Positions 26,086-37,087 are shown, counted from the first letter of the stretch. The stretch is 52,935 nt of DNA from Amanita rubescens (GCA_015039365.1 WION01000365.1:1-52935), one strand, 5' to 3'. Notes: generated by a model not told the origin, from the letters alone. A program made the numbers and translations.

Positions 26086-26401
26086 TATATACACCTCTGA
26101 AGATGTCCAGAAGCACAATTCGGAGTCGAGCTGCTGGATTACGCACGGCGAGAACGTGTATGGTGTTACTGGCTTCGTGAATAACCATCCTGGAGGGGAG
26201 GGTTATATTCTGCAGCATGCCGGCAAGGATGCCAGAGAGATAATGCAGAATGCTGAGATGCACGACCATCCGTCGTCGGCCTATGACATGCTTGAGGAGT
26301 ATGTCATCGTAAGACTGGGTAAACTCGGAGATGTGGGCTGTTTGATGGATGTAGAGGAAGCTACTGATGCTCGACTGCCATATTCAAGGCAGGAAAAATA
26401 G
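26086..26401 (+). pseudogene. Cytochrome b5 domain of a fatty-acid 2-hydroxylase, truncated
   Basis: The frame reads YTSEDVQKHNSESSCWITH, then NNHPGGEGYILQHAGKDA with the heme-binding HPGG, then HDHPSSAYDMLEEYVI. This order is that of the N-terminal b5 domain of Scs7/FA2H hydroxylases. The protein stops at 26399-26401, so the membrane hydroxylase domain is absent. A plausible ATG at 26064 is one base out of frame and no other in-frame start exists before the domain. I read it as a decayed fragment; a stand-alone b5 protein with an unseen upstream exon is possible. Confidence 0.6.
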
Positions 26402-26559
26402 AAAAAAAGTTTCTTTGGGAGTCTTGAAAGTGAGCCGACGGCGATTATCTGGAACAAGTCGACATGGGTATCTTTCTTCTCCAATGACGGTGACAGGCTT
26501 CGGACGAAGCCGCTTGGCAAAAAGTTGCGATTGGGTTGATTCGAGATGCCCGAATTCCT

Positions 26560-26621
26560 TGATGCTACTTTGCGGCTCGATCCGCGTAAAGTTATGGGAC
26601 CGACTGGCGGATTGGTTTGAC
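26560..26621 (+). pseudogene. FAD oxidase C-terminal tail fragment
   Basis: The peptide LDPRKVMGPTGG resembles the end of the intact oxidase (IDPRNVMGLTGG at 11668-11719). Only this tail remains. Confidence 0.55.
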
Positions 26622-26639
26622 TTTTATTTTTGAATAAAT

Positions 26640-27104
26640 AAGCCAATCGGAAGCGGAGCTGAATATGAATTCTCGGCTTCAGGTCCGAAGAGCCGGCGCT
26701 ACGCTTATTTTGCAGTGCCACAGCCTTGATGTCGAGCACAACCTCCCTCGAGGATGCCGACCACCACCACCTCAACAAATATTATTACGACTAAGCCCCC
26801 ACGTCACACAGGGCGCCGCGGGCTTTTGCGACGCCAAATACAGCAGCCTTCTATGCCCACGTGCTTTTTATCACTCTCAAGTCCAGTTCTTTCAGGAAGC
26901 GTCGTTTTGACGATATTCAGCTGCTCACCCAGCAATGCCACCCGTGCATACAGGGGCCGTCGCAGCGACAATGATGCCATGGTCACGGTCAGGACGTCAC
27001 AGTCCCCACGCCCTCAGTTCTTTTTCCAACCACTGGCGTTTGCATCTTGTCTGCGACGCCTCCGCTGAACCGTTGACTATATCATAAAGGACAACAGGTT
27101 ACGG
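26640..27104. repeat. 5' module preceding copy B, related to 28310-28730 and 30415-30515
   Basis: Shares GCCAATCGGAAG, GATGCCGACC or similar, a segment around GATATTCA-CTG, and CACAGTCCCCACGCC with the stretch before copy C. A shorter relative precedes the second FAD oxidase copy. No coding content recognised; it may hold the promoter of the downstream gene family. Confidence 0.5.
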
Positions 27105-27111
27105 CGGCCGT

Positions 27112-28080
27112 ATGGATAATCCCAGTTTAGAACATATCATGGAAGCTAACGGTGAGCCGTGTGCTTTCTATTCTTTTTACACGCTCAGAAGTGCATAATT
27201 GAATTTGTTCGTAAAGTCACGATCATATCGCCATGCCCTTCTTTGACTCAACCTGTCTCACGAATGGAACGCTCACGTTGATGCCTTTGTATTCACAGGT
27301 TATGATAACTCTGTTCGTAAGGATGATGGTTACCACATCGCGAATGTCATCTCTGCGGCCGACAGCAATGACACATCTACCCACACCTCCAGAGATGTAC
27401 CAACCCCCTCATCCTCTGCCCCATTAACTCGGCAAAGGGAGGAGGCCGAGCGGCAAATGGGGGATTCCGGCCATCCTGATCCTAACCGCGCCACAATTGA
27501 CACTTTTGGTGTCGGCATCGATGGTTCAGCCCCCCGCCTACCCAACCTTGCACCAACCGATCCATCCTCCGCCGACCTATCCTCCACCGACCCATCTTCC
27601 ACCCCATTGAATCCAGGGATGAAGCGAAGGATGCGCTCTAGGTCTCCCCAGGCCCCAGCGGCCAAACGGCAAAAGGAGGCAGCCGAGAACGCGATGTTTG
27701 ATGATCCTGTTCCGAATTGCAATGATTCTAGTTCTAACCGCACGACAAACGACACCCCTGGTGCAGACGATAGTGCAGTGGCGTGCCCTTCCAGCCATGC
27801 CTCGACCCCCTCATCCTCTGCTCCATTAACTCGAAAGCAGAGGAGAAAGCTACGCTCCAAGATCCGCCGGGCAGCCAAACGGTACAAGGAGAAGCAGATG
27901 AGGCTAGCCCAGGAAGCAATATCCGGCAGTTCCCTCACGGAATGCAATTATTCTGATCCTAACCCCACGAGAAATGACGCCCCTGGTGTCGATAACAATA
28001 GTGCACCTGTCTGCCCTTCCGGCGATGTATCGATCCCTCTCGCCGGTTTGCACGGCATGGGAATGAGCAATGAAGAATAG
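27112..28080 (+). CDS. Repetitive basic protein family, copy B
   Basis: Exon 1 27112-27151 (MDNPSLEHIMEAN) and exon 2 27299-28080, with a phase-1 intron of 147 nt, give 273 aa. The protein alternates Ser/Thr/Pro/Asp-rich segments (DPNRATIDTFGVG, SNRTTNDTPG, DPNPTRNDAPGVD) with strongly basic helices (KRRMRSRSPQ, RKQRRKLRSKIRRAAKRYK). The basic parts could be nuclear localisation or nucleic-acid-binding segments. I do not recognise a domain. The same two-exon structure occurs in copy C, which argues that the gene is real. An AATAAA-like signal is not clear downstream. Confidence 0.6.
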
Positions 28081-28739
28081 CAGACTGACAATTTCCTTGT
28101 TAGTTCTGAAGTTTTATTTAATAGGATTTATTTTCTACGACGCCATTAGCAATTCAAGATGTTTAGGATATAAGCGATGCTGGGCGGATTTCGACTGGTT
28201 TTGCGATATCACTGGATAGACTACCTCATTTACTTTACTGTTTACTTACATTATATCCTTTGCATGGACTTTAGGACTTGTAATGAACGAAGCCGATGGT
28301 CAAGCCGGTCGAGCCGGGCCAATCGGAAGCTAGCGGAGCTGAATTCTCCGAGGATTCCAACGCCATTTTCTCGTCTTCGGCAATGTCATATCCTCGATGC
28401 TTCTGAACACAACCAGAGTCTCCTGACAACGCCGACCCGCCATCCCAACTTACTAAACCCGTCACGACACACAGGGCACTGCGACCTTAGTAATCGATTG
28501 CTTATGGTGTCCCTCCTTTTACACCAAGGACAGACACCACGTGCAGCTCCCAATTCTTATAGAAAGCGCCGTTTTGGTGATATTCAACTGTTCAAGCGTT
28601 CAGTCAGCAACGCCAGCGTGCACTGGCACGCAGTCGTCGCAGCGACCAATGCTCTAGTCACGGTCTGCACGTCACAGTCCCCACGCCATTTTTCCTGAAC
28701 CATTTACTTTGAACCTTGCCCTGGCCGGTTGTGCAGGCG
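28081..28739. other. Spacer between copies B and C with FAD oxidase scrap and 5' module
   Basis: TTTTCTACGACGCCATTAGC near 28130 resembles the oxidase segment FYDAIR, and AATTCAAGATGTTT is shared with the region after copy A. From about 28310 the 5' module seen before copy B recurs. No intact gene. Confidence 0.45.
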
Positions 28740-30179
28740 ATGACAACTGTATCCCCTGCTTTTGAGCATCTCATGGGAACTGACGGTAAGCATTAGGCCC
28801 TCTATTCTCGTTTCTTCAACCATCTACCATTTCGAGCAACGGGATATGTCAGGCAAGGCTGAAGCTGACCTTGATATCGTTGTTCGAATTTCTCTTGCCG
28901 AGCTACCCCTGTGGTCCTCGAATTTATCTCGTTTTTCAGGAACAGGGTGAGTAAAGCGAGCCAGTGAGGCTGTCGAAGCCGACCTTGGCATTGTCGCTCG
29001 AACTGGTCTCGCTGAGCGGCCCTGTACCTCGCCACCCGTTTTCTCACTGGTCTCGTTTTCTGCGATCTTCCGCAGATGCATCTGCTCGGAAAACCGACGC
29101 ACTCCGTGGCCATTATTGTATCTTTTCCTTTACCCAACCTGTCTCTTGAGTTGAATGCTCACGTGGATGCTTTTATATTCAAAGATTATGATGACTCTGG
29201 CCCTGCTGATGATGGGGACGGCTATCGCATGACAAATGCCATTCCTAGTGCCGACAGCGATGGTGTGGCCGCCAACCTCCCCGGCGATGCATCAACCAGC
29301 TCAACCCCGGCCCCATTAACTCGAATCCAGAAGCGAAAGCTACGCTACAAGCTTTACCGGGCGGACAAACGGCGGAAGGAGCGCGAAATGAAGTTGGCCG
29401 AGAACGCGATGTCTGGCGGCCCCCTCCCGGATTCTGATCCTAACCGCATGACGAACGACGGCCCTGGTGTCGACAGCGAGAGTGCAGCCGCCTGCCTTTC
29501 CAGCCATGCATCAACCGATCCATCCTCCATCCCACCAAATACAGGGATGAAGCGAAGGCTAAGCTCTAGTTCTCCTCGGGCAGCCAAACGGCAAAAGGAA
29601 GCGGCCAAGAGCGCGACGTTCGATGGGCCCGTAACGGATTCTGGTCCTAACCACACGACAAGTGATGCCCCTGGTTCTGACAGGGATAGCGCAGCCACCC
29701 ACCTTTCCACCCATATATCGACCCTCCCATCCTCCACCTCATCAATGCTGGAGGTGGCCGAGAACACGATGCTTGGCGGTCCCCTCACGAGTTCCAATTC
29801 GGACCCTAACCACATGATAATCGACACTTCTGGCACCGGCAACGATGGTACAGCTGCAGACCCTTCCAGCCGCGCACCGAAGCGCAAATCCTTAGCACGA
29901 ATCCAGAAGGACAGGATACGCAGTAAGATCCGCCGGGGGGCTAAACGGTACAAGGAGAAGCAAATGAGGCTGGCTAAGGAAGCAATGGCTGGCAGTCCCC
30001 TCACGGAAAGCAATCAATCTGATCCTCACTGCATGACAAATGATGCACCTGGTACCGACAGTGGTAGAGCGGATCCCTGCCTTGCTGGCGATGCTTCAAT
30101 CCCTCCCATCCTCCGAAGAAAAAGCGACGCTCTGCACATCACCGGCTTCCACGGCGTCGGGCTGACCAATGACGGGTAG
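28740..30179 (+). CDS. Repetitive basic protein family, copy C
   Basis: Exon 1 28740-28785 (MTTVSPAFEHLMGTD) and exon 2 29185-30179, separated by a phase-1 intron of 399 nt, give 346 aa. It is longer than copy B because it has more internal repeats. A motif like GGPLxxSxSDPNxMTNDxPGxDS recurs about five times, spaced by basic segments such as QKRKLRYKLYRADKRRKERE and RIRSKIRRGAKRYKEKQ. Domain unknown; a nuclear or nucleic-acid-binding protein is a reasonable guess from charge alone. The enlarged intron carries a duplicated 64-bp segment. A poly(A)-type AATAAA lies at about 30224. Confidence 0.6.
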
Positions 30180-30239
30180 CATCTTGGCGACCTTCTTTGT
30201 CGGTTCTGGGGCAAAGTGTTATTCAATAAAGTTTATCAG

Positions 30240-30515
30240 TCGGATGGCCCACCCTCCAACCCGCGACAATATTTACTTCATCTTAATTGTGCGACGTACT
30301 GTTCTGGTGGTGCTTGAATTTTTACGATAATCAAGACGACGATCTAATTTACCTTATAGGCTGTACATACATCATACATCATACATATCACGCTTCCTCT
30401 ATTTGGGGATCTAGTCAAGCCAATGAAAAGCTGAACTCGTCCTTCCTCTTTACAACCCACGACGTTCACCGCAACCTCGACGATGCCGACGACCACTATT
30501 CCCACTGGAAATACC
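30240..30515. pseudogene. FAD oxidase fragment followed by partial 5' module
   Basis: CCCACCCTCCAACCCGC and ACGTACTGTT-TTTTTACGATAA resemble 11425-11520 of the intact oxidase. From 30415 the sequence matches the start of the 5' module before copies B and C, then breaks off before the second FAD oxidase copy. Confidence 0.45.
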
Positions 30516-30630
30516 TCCTTCGGAGACGTTTGCAGTTAGTTACATCAGTATCACGTACACGCTCCGACGTTTGCGTGATTACCTAAATGCCAAGTGACGA
30601 TTCTGTGTACTATGGGCGCCATGTCAGCGA

Positions 30631-31464
30631 TCTTATACTTCGTTCTAGTTCTTCTGCCGCTCGTCCTTGGCAATTCACTAAGCAACTACAAACACATATG
30701 CGAAGCTATAGCGTCTGCTATTTCTCCTGAAAGCGCGGTGTTCTATGCAGGTGGGCACCCATCGTTTCCCTAAGTCCGTTCTTCCTCGCGGATATCCCAG
30801 GCAGCAACAGTTACGACAGCGATATACGCCACTGGGCTATCACCGGTTCGCAACGCTCAGCTTGCACAGTTGAACCTGGAAATGCAAATGACGTAGGCAA
30901 AGTTGTGCGTCATGTTGCCGTCTTCAATTGGCGAGTAGTACCGCTGACGGACATCAATGCAACTGCAAATCCTAGACAAACTCCGAACTCCTTTTGCCGT
31001 TAGTTCAAGTTTATCTCCTCTAATGGACGGTAGTTGAAGTTATGTGCAGGTCAAAAGTGGAGGCTACGTTATGAATCCTGGATTCTCATCCACACCGGGG
31101 GTTCAAATTGCTATGACCCGGTTCAATGAAGTTATCTACGACTCTTCAACAGAAACGGTGCAATTTGGCTCTGGTCTCATCTTCGACGATGTTTACGATG
31201 CTTTGGCGCCTTACAACCGCAGCGTCACTGGTGCAAGAGTAGCCGGAGTAGGCGTTGGCGGATATTTGCTTGGTGGTGGTGAGCACGAGATGTTTTAATG
31301 TGTTCATTCTGGTCATAATATTCCTTTCGAAGGATACAGCTGGAAGACGAATCAAATCGGACTCGGTTCCGATACCATTATATTATTGACTACGAGTTCG
31401 TGAAGCCCGATGGGGAAATAGTTAAAGTGACTGGATTATCAGATGCCCTTTTCTTTATTGATTA
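30631..31464 (+). pseudogene. FAD-linked oxidase, second copy, truncated
   Basis: The first half parallels the intact gene at 9710: a signal-peptide-like MSAILYFVLVLLPLVLG, DVGKV, TPFA-VKSGGY and NPGFSSTPGVQIA, with the same intron positions. Three defects are visible. The flavin-binding His of SGGH is Tyr (CAC to TAC). An insertion near 31378 breaks the frame after SDTI. The sequence ends at about 31460, where the intact gene would continue for another 350 residues, and is followed by minisatellite DNA. Confidence 0.75.
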
Positions 31465-31639
31465 GTGACAGTCTCCCCAGGCTGGACTGTAACTATGGTG
31501 GATTTTTGAATTTTTGAAAAGGGTGGTCCATCCAGTGCTTCCATTGCTAAAGGACTATCACTCCATGTGTTTTGTGGTAAATACTAGTATCAAATAGACT
31601 GTGTTACCTAGGGAACTCCAGGGGATGTACCCTTTTGGA

Positions 31640-32650
31640 TGCCAGTGACCACTGGGGAAGTACTCCTGCTGTTCCCCAGCCTCCTGGTGTCCACTGGGGC
31701 CACTGGGGGAGTACCCCTCAGCTGTTCCCCAGCCTCCTGGTGTCCACTGGTCACCAGTGGGGCAAGTACCCCTGCTGTTCCCCCCCTCCTGGTGTCCACT
31801 GGGGACCACTAGGGGGAGTACCCCTCAGCTGCTGTCCACTGGTGACCACTTGGGTACTTTTTGCTGTTCCCCAGCCTCCCATTGGTATCCACTGTACCAC
31901 TGGGGAGTACCCCAGCTGTTCCCCAGCTTCCTGCCAGTATCCACTGGTGACCATTGGGGGAGTACCCCTGCTGTTCCCCAGCCTCCTGGTGTCCACTGGT
32001 GACCACCGGGGGAGTACCCCTGCTGTTCCACGCAGCCTCCTGGTATCCACTGGTGACCACTGGGGGGAGTACCCCTCCTGTTCCTCAGCCTCCTGGTGTC
32101 CACTGGGGACCACTGGGGGGAGTACCCATGCTGTTCCCCAGCCTCCTGGTGTCCACTTGGGGAGTACCCCTCAGCTGCTGTCCACTGGGGACCACTAGGG
32201 GGAGTACCCCTCAGCTGCTGTCCACTGGTGACCACCTGGGGACTTGTACACCTGCTGTTCCCCAGCCTCCCAGTGGTATCCACTGGCAACCACTGGAGGA
32301 GTACCCCTGCTGTTCCCCAGCTTCCTGGTGGACCACTTGGGGGAGTACCCCTGCTGTTCCCCACCCTCCTGGTGCCCACTGGGGACCATTGGGGGGAGTA
32401 CCCCTCAGCTGCTGTCCACTGGTGACCACCTGGGTACTCGTTGCTGTTCCCCAGCCTCCCAGTGGTATCCACTGGCAACCACTGGGGGAGTACCCCTGCT
32501 GTTCCCCAGCTTCCTGGTGTCCACTGGCAACCACTGGGGAGTACCCCTGCTGTTCCTCAGCTTCCTGGTGTCCACTGGGGACCACTGGGGGGAGTACCCC
32601 TGCTGTTCCCCAGCCTCCTGGTGACCACTGGGGGAGTACCGCTGTTTACA
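31640..32650. repeat. 52-bp minisatellite, array 1 (heterogeneous)
   Basis: Imperfect units of about 52 bp with many indels, built around GTACCCCTGCTGTTCCCCAG, CCTCCTGGTGTCCACTGG and ACCACTGGGGGA. The array is GC-rich but almost free of CG dinucleotides. A comparison by eye puts its unit at about 75% identity to the unit of array 2. Long open frames on both strands are by-products of the repeat. Confidence 0.85.
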
Positions 32651-32993
32651 ATGTTCATGCATATTCGAATCCTGACCGAAATATGCATGAAATTGGGCAT
32701 TCTTGTATAACTGGTGTGCGCATTACTGATTGCTACAGGGTTGTCAATTGCTCTGCATCTCAAAAAGAGAAACTTCTTGCTTGCATTACTAGTAGTGGGA
32801 AAACACCATAAAATGTACCTCAAACTGAATAGTAGTACTTGTAGTAGTATTGCAAAACATACCTGAGCTCACTTCCCTCATTTCCAGCCCAAGTTGTTGT
32901 AGTGCAGCAACCTTGTCAATTGTCACTGCCTTTGTGTTTTTTGATACAACTTTGGGAACAATGATCTGGTAGAAGGTAGGAAAAAAGCATCCA
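32651..32993 (-). other. Exon-like islands between the two minisatellites
   Basis: On the minus strand a pyrimidine-rich acceptor (CCTACCTTCTACCAG) is followed by an open segment IIVPKVVSKNTKAVTIDKVA and then LGLEMREVSS, ending at a GTATGTTT donor near 32862. A second acceptor (TTTTTGAGATGCAG) precedes AIDNPVAISNAHTSYTRM. Together they look like internal exons of a minus-strand gene whose introns would contain the arrays. No homology recognised; speculative. Confidence 0.25.
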
Positions 32994-33625
32994 CCAGGGT
33001 ACTCGGGGAGTGCCCCTGGAGTACCCCAGTGTCCTGGCGTCCACCAGGGTACATCGGGGGAGTGCCCCTGGAGTACCCCAGTGTCCTGGCGTCCACCAGG
33101 GTACATCGGGGGAGTGCCCCTGGAGTACCCCAGTGTCCTGGCGTCCACCAGGGTACATCGGGGGAGTGCCCCTGGAGTACCCCAGTGTCCTGGCGTCCAC
33201 CAGGGTACATCGGGGGAGTGCCCCTGGAGTACCCCAGTGTCCTGGCGTCCACCAGGGTACATCGGGGGAGTGCCCCTGGAGTACCCCAGTGTCCTGGCGT
33301 CCACCAGGGTACATCGGGGGAGTGCCCCTGGAGTACCCCAGTGTCCTGGCGTCCACCAGGGTACATCGGGGGAGTGCCCCTGGAGTACCCCAGTGTCCTG
33401 GCGTCCACCAGGGTACATCGGGGGAGTGCCCCTGGAGTACCCCAGTGTCCTGGCGTCCACCAGGGTACATCGGGGGAGTGCCCCTGGAGTACCCCAGTGT
33501 CCTGGCGTCCACCAGGGTACATCGGGGGAGTGCCCCTGGAGTACCCCAGTGTCCTGGCGTCCACCAGGGTACATCGGGGGAGTGCCCCTGGAGTACCCCA
33601 GTGTCCTGGCGTCCACCAGGGTACG
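32994..33625. repeat. 52-bp minisatellite, array 2 (homogeneous, about 12 units)
   Basis: About twelve nearly identical units of GTGCCCCTGGAGTACCCCAG-TGTCCTGGCGTCCACCAGGG-TACATCGGGGGA. The uniformity implies recent expansion or gene conversion. All frames on both strands are open, so the long open frames here are not evidence of genes. Confidence 0.95.
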
Positions 33626-34591
33626 TCCACCATCAATTCTGCAAAGTCCATTCAGATGTACTGGTAGTGTGTCCTAATCATTTCTTCTGAGAGATCCTAA
33701 CTAACTTGGTGCTGTGGGCCACCGCTTTGCATGGCATATCCGTGGCCATTTGGTTTGGTAGTATTTGATATTTTATAGCAGCAGAGGCAAACCTTTGAGG
33801 AAATAATAGAGTAAATGTATATAAAAATGTCGGCCCGCACAACACTATTTGATCATGCTTGCCAAGTCGCGAGTCGGTATTTGCCGCTACAGTTCGGAGT
33901 GAAGCGATTCCAGAATGAAACTTAGAGGTGTGCCAGGCCACCACTTTGCGTGGCACAGTGGTCCGAGGCCACAGAGCCTCATATATAGCAGCCTGTTCCT
34001 GCAGTCTTGCAAATTTAAATTATGTTCAGTTGTCTCTTCGGTGGTCGGCACGCGGCGAATCTGTCTCGCGCGATGAAGGGGAGATGTCTCGCGTACGGCC
34101 GGGGCCTTCGTCGGAAGATGCCGCGCGTAGCGTACGCCGATCGCTAATTTCTTAATTGGGCTCAGCTATCTCGGACTCACGAGCCGCTCGCTTAAGATAC
34201 CTCATCCTTTCAGGCCTCGGAATGAAATGAGGCTCGGGAGACTTATGATCTCTGAATACGATAGCTAGATCTTATTATATAAATCTGTAGACCAATATGT
34301 ATAACTTTTGTGAGAAACAGATACAAGTAACATCGGCAAAAAGCATGTTAATTAGTTTTTTTTTTTTAGAAGGCCTCGGCCATCATCGGCAGCTTAAAGT
34401 GTTACAAAACTCGACGTTAAAAAAACCGATTCCTCCTTTCAGTCGGCCTCGGAATGTGGAGTTTGGATAGTACCCACGAGTTTTGGAATGTGGTCCATCA
34501 TTTGCCAGCACCGGAAATGTGAGTGCTCGTTTTTCGCCCCTTCTGTTGTTCTTTCACCCAATGATACGATTAGCATATTCTGTCGAATATC
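33626..34591. other. Intergenic region with two copies of a short dispersed motif
   Basis: A motif of the form GGGCCACCGCTTTGCATGGCA followed by TCCGAGGCC-like sequence occurs at 33711-33748 and again at 33934-33972; a third copy is at 39148-39180. No intact gene; the open frames here lack protein character. Confidence 0.35.
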
Positions 34592-37087
34592 TATGAAGGT
34601 CCGTATCGGACAAATTCAGTTGCATATGCCCTCACACCGTGATCCATCATGAACCGCCGTGACCCGCCGTAACCCATCGTGATCCAGTGTGATCCGCCAT
34701 GGCACATCGTGATCCAGCATGAACCGTCGTGATCCAGCGTGGGCGGGCGTGATCCAGCGTGAACGTGAACCGCCGTGGACCTCTCACTGCCCGAATTAGT
34801 CCTTTGATCCCACCCGTGACCCAACAACGTCCAACAACAACAACCCTCTTATTCAAAGCCAAGGAAGCTTTTCGCAGCGAAGTACCAAACGAGTGAACGT
34901 CAGCGGTTCAATCGCAGGCTGAATGAGGATGCTCCGATCAAGCACAGTGCGAGATGAGGGTGGAAATGTAACGTCAAAACAGATTGGGCGATGATGTGTC
35001 TTAGCATACAGATCTCGCGAGACCTTGGCAGATTGTTCATGATTCGCCCAGCGATTGTAATGTATGACAAGAAGACAACCTGCATGTAAGTATCGCTCCA
35101 GAGACGCACGGCTTCGACTCTGAGTATCTTGGGTATCCACCCCTGCTTTCTCGTCATATCGGTTACAGCTGTACCACGCGATTTCGCTCCACGGACCTGT
35201 CATCTCGTTAGCCACTATATGCACTATAACTGCTACGAACATAAATTACTTACCCATGCACACCCAACAGAATTCATGCTTGCACTTCTTGCACTTCATA
35301 TGACTGGAAGGTTCGGTCAAGCAACTATTCCATGTAGAGAAGCACAGGAGCACCTACTTGCGCCCTCCATTCTTCTAAATCGTACTCTGACAGTTGCCGC
35401 ACTCTTTCGTATTGCTCTTGATCTAATTAGCCGTCTCACGGCACTTCTTGAGCCACATCTTCGCGATAGCGCATACAATTGGCCTGTGATCATCTTCAAT
35501 TGTACAGCCAAAGCAAAACCTGTGTTCCTTCGCCGCCAAACCCAATGTAGGCCCTATTTCTTTTGGACTGTCTAGACCGGGAACCCGCGGGCCGCAAGAC
35601 ACAGTGGGAACAATTCATCAAGCTGAACTTGGATGCAGCGGACGGGCAAGAAACCGTGTTCGTGCAACCGGGGTAGGGGCAATACTTCAACTCCTTCTTC
35701 GACCCGACAAAGTTGTGTGCGAGCAACTCTTGGAAACGTGCCCAGATCTGTACATTTTCCTTCTGTTGTTCTGGATCGATCCCGGATGTGGATGCGTCGG
35801 TCGGAATCAGAATATCACGGACAAACGGATCTGGTGCCACCATTGAATTGACAGCCCTCCGCCATGCAGCGAACGACGTGTTCGCCTTCGTCGTGAATCT
35901 TTGAAACCAAAAACATGTTCCAACAGGCAGGTGTAGCAGAACATGTGTACGCAGTGAAGCAAAAGGGTTGTGATGTCGGACAAATCATCATAGCATATGG
36001 GGCATGTGAAAGGCTCGTCCAGTTTAGGAGTGTATTTGGTATACCTCGGCGCAGCATGTAACGAGGATGGAGAACGCGAGACGGAAGATGTGATACTAGG
36101 GGACCGTTTTGAACCAGAAAGTTCAAATAGTTTGCTTGCAGTGGATCTCGTCGAACGGCGGGAAGAGGTGGAGGAGCCGCTGGACCTGACAGGATACACG
36201 AAAGATGCCACAACCTACCTCAACGCCAGGAATGTTGCAGATATACTCCACGTCCTCTCGCATCTGTTTCAATCTCGACCTCTGTCTGGCTCAAAGAACG
36301 GTAATCGATCCCGTAGGCTTTACGCATCGTCTTTGGAGCGACTTTGAAGTCGTCGCCATCTGCGTCCATGTCCATCTCATTGTCAGAAACTGCATAAGTG
36401 TCGTGAATTAGGGTTGCTGTGTCGCGATAAACGAGGTGACTTACTATTGTCGTCGTCGTTTTGGGTTGCATCGAACATTTCGTCATCATAGTACTCCTCG
36501 TCATCTGAGTATATAAGTAACCTCGGGACAATGGCTGGTAAGACGCTAGCTTGCCTCGTTGGACGTTGGTGGCTGGGCGTGAGGGGCTCTGTGAGGGGGG
36601 ACCATGTCTTACGGAGGTGATGGTTGCATTGCTTCTGATGATCCCATGCATTGCCGGGACTTCTTTTGTCGTACAATAACGAGGAGTGAAAGAGCCATCC
36701 TCATTTGAGCTCCGTTGTGGGAATGTTATGTCAGCTTATCGTGATCACGACGGTTCACATTCACGCTTTGCATGCCAACGATGATTCACGCCAGGCCACG
36801 GTGATTCACGCCGGGACACTGTGATTCACGCCAGGACACAGCGGTTCACGATGAGCCGCCGTGATCACACTCTATTTTTACACGCAACTGAATTTTGTCC
36901 GATACGGACCTTCATAATGGTGTGCTACTAGTATGTAAAACACAGTTCACGATAGGACACAATGGTTCACTGCGGTTCACGGTGTTTCACGATGGGTCAC
37001 GATGGTTCACGACAGTTCACGGTGATCAAGGGTGATCGGGGCGTGTATAGCTGTGTATCCACATTTTGTCCAATACGGACCGTCATA
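34592..37087. mobile_element. Non-autonomous TIR-type element or nested ends around an RBR gene
   Basis: TATGAAGGTCCGTATCGGAC (34592 on) continues to TTCAGTTGC at 34623. Its inverted copy is at 36884-36916, and a third, variant inverted copy at 37063-37087. Inside the ends lie clusters of about 10-bp motifs: CGTGATCCA-type at 34640-34790 and GGTTCACG/GATTCACG-type at 36735-36870 and 36945-37040. Inverted ends plus subterminal repeats are typical of DNA transposons. I see no transposase and no clear target-site duplication. Confidence 0.45.
34853..36640 (-). pseudogene. Ariadne-type RBR E3 ubiquitin ligase, degraded
   Basis: Segments follow the Ariadne order: acidic N-terminus (SDDEEYYDDEMFD), KAYGIDYRSLSQTEVE, then MREDVEYICNIPGVE, RING1 with FTCPICYDD and CVHMFC, KIHDEGEHVVRCMAEGC, an IBR with KELKYCPYPGC and HRFCFGC, MWLKKC, and a C-terminal Ariadne part (WYSCNRYDEK, NHEQSAK). 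Such proteins pass ubiquitin through a RING2 cysteine. Frame breaks occur after SLSQTEVE (about 36270) and after RING1 at a T5 run (about 35910). There is no in-frame ATG before the acidic region. I therefore call it a pseudogene, unless the sequence has errors. Confidence 0.7.

Noticed and set aside
27330..30013. Long minus-strand open frames opposite copies B and C (205 and 219 codons)
   Set aside because: They mirror the plus-strand genes. The plus strand has matching starts, introns and ends in both copies, so the antisense frames are by-products of the Ser/Asp-rich codon pattern.
31635..33690. Open frames of up to 285 codons on both strands, looking like proline- or glycine-rich proteins
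   Set aside because: They are translations of the 52-bp tandem units, open in every frame of both strands, with no start context or independent protein character.
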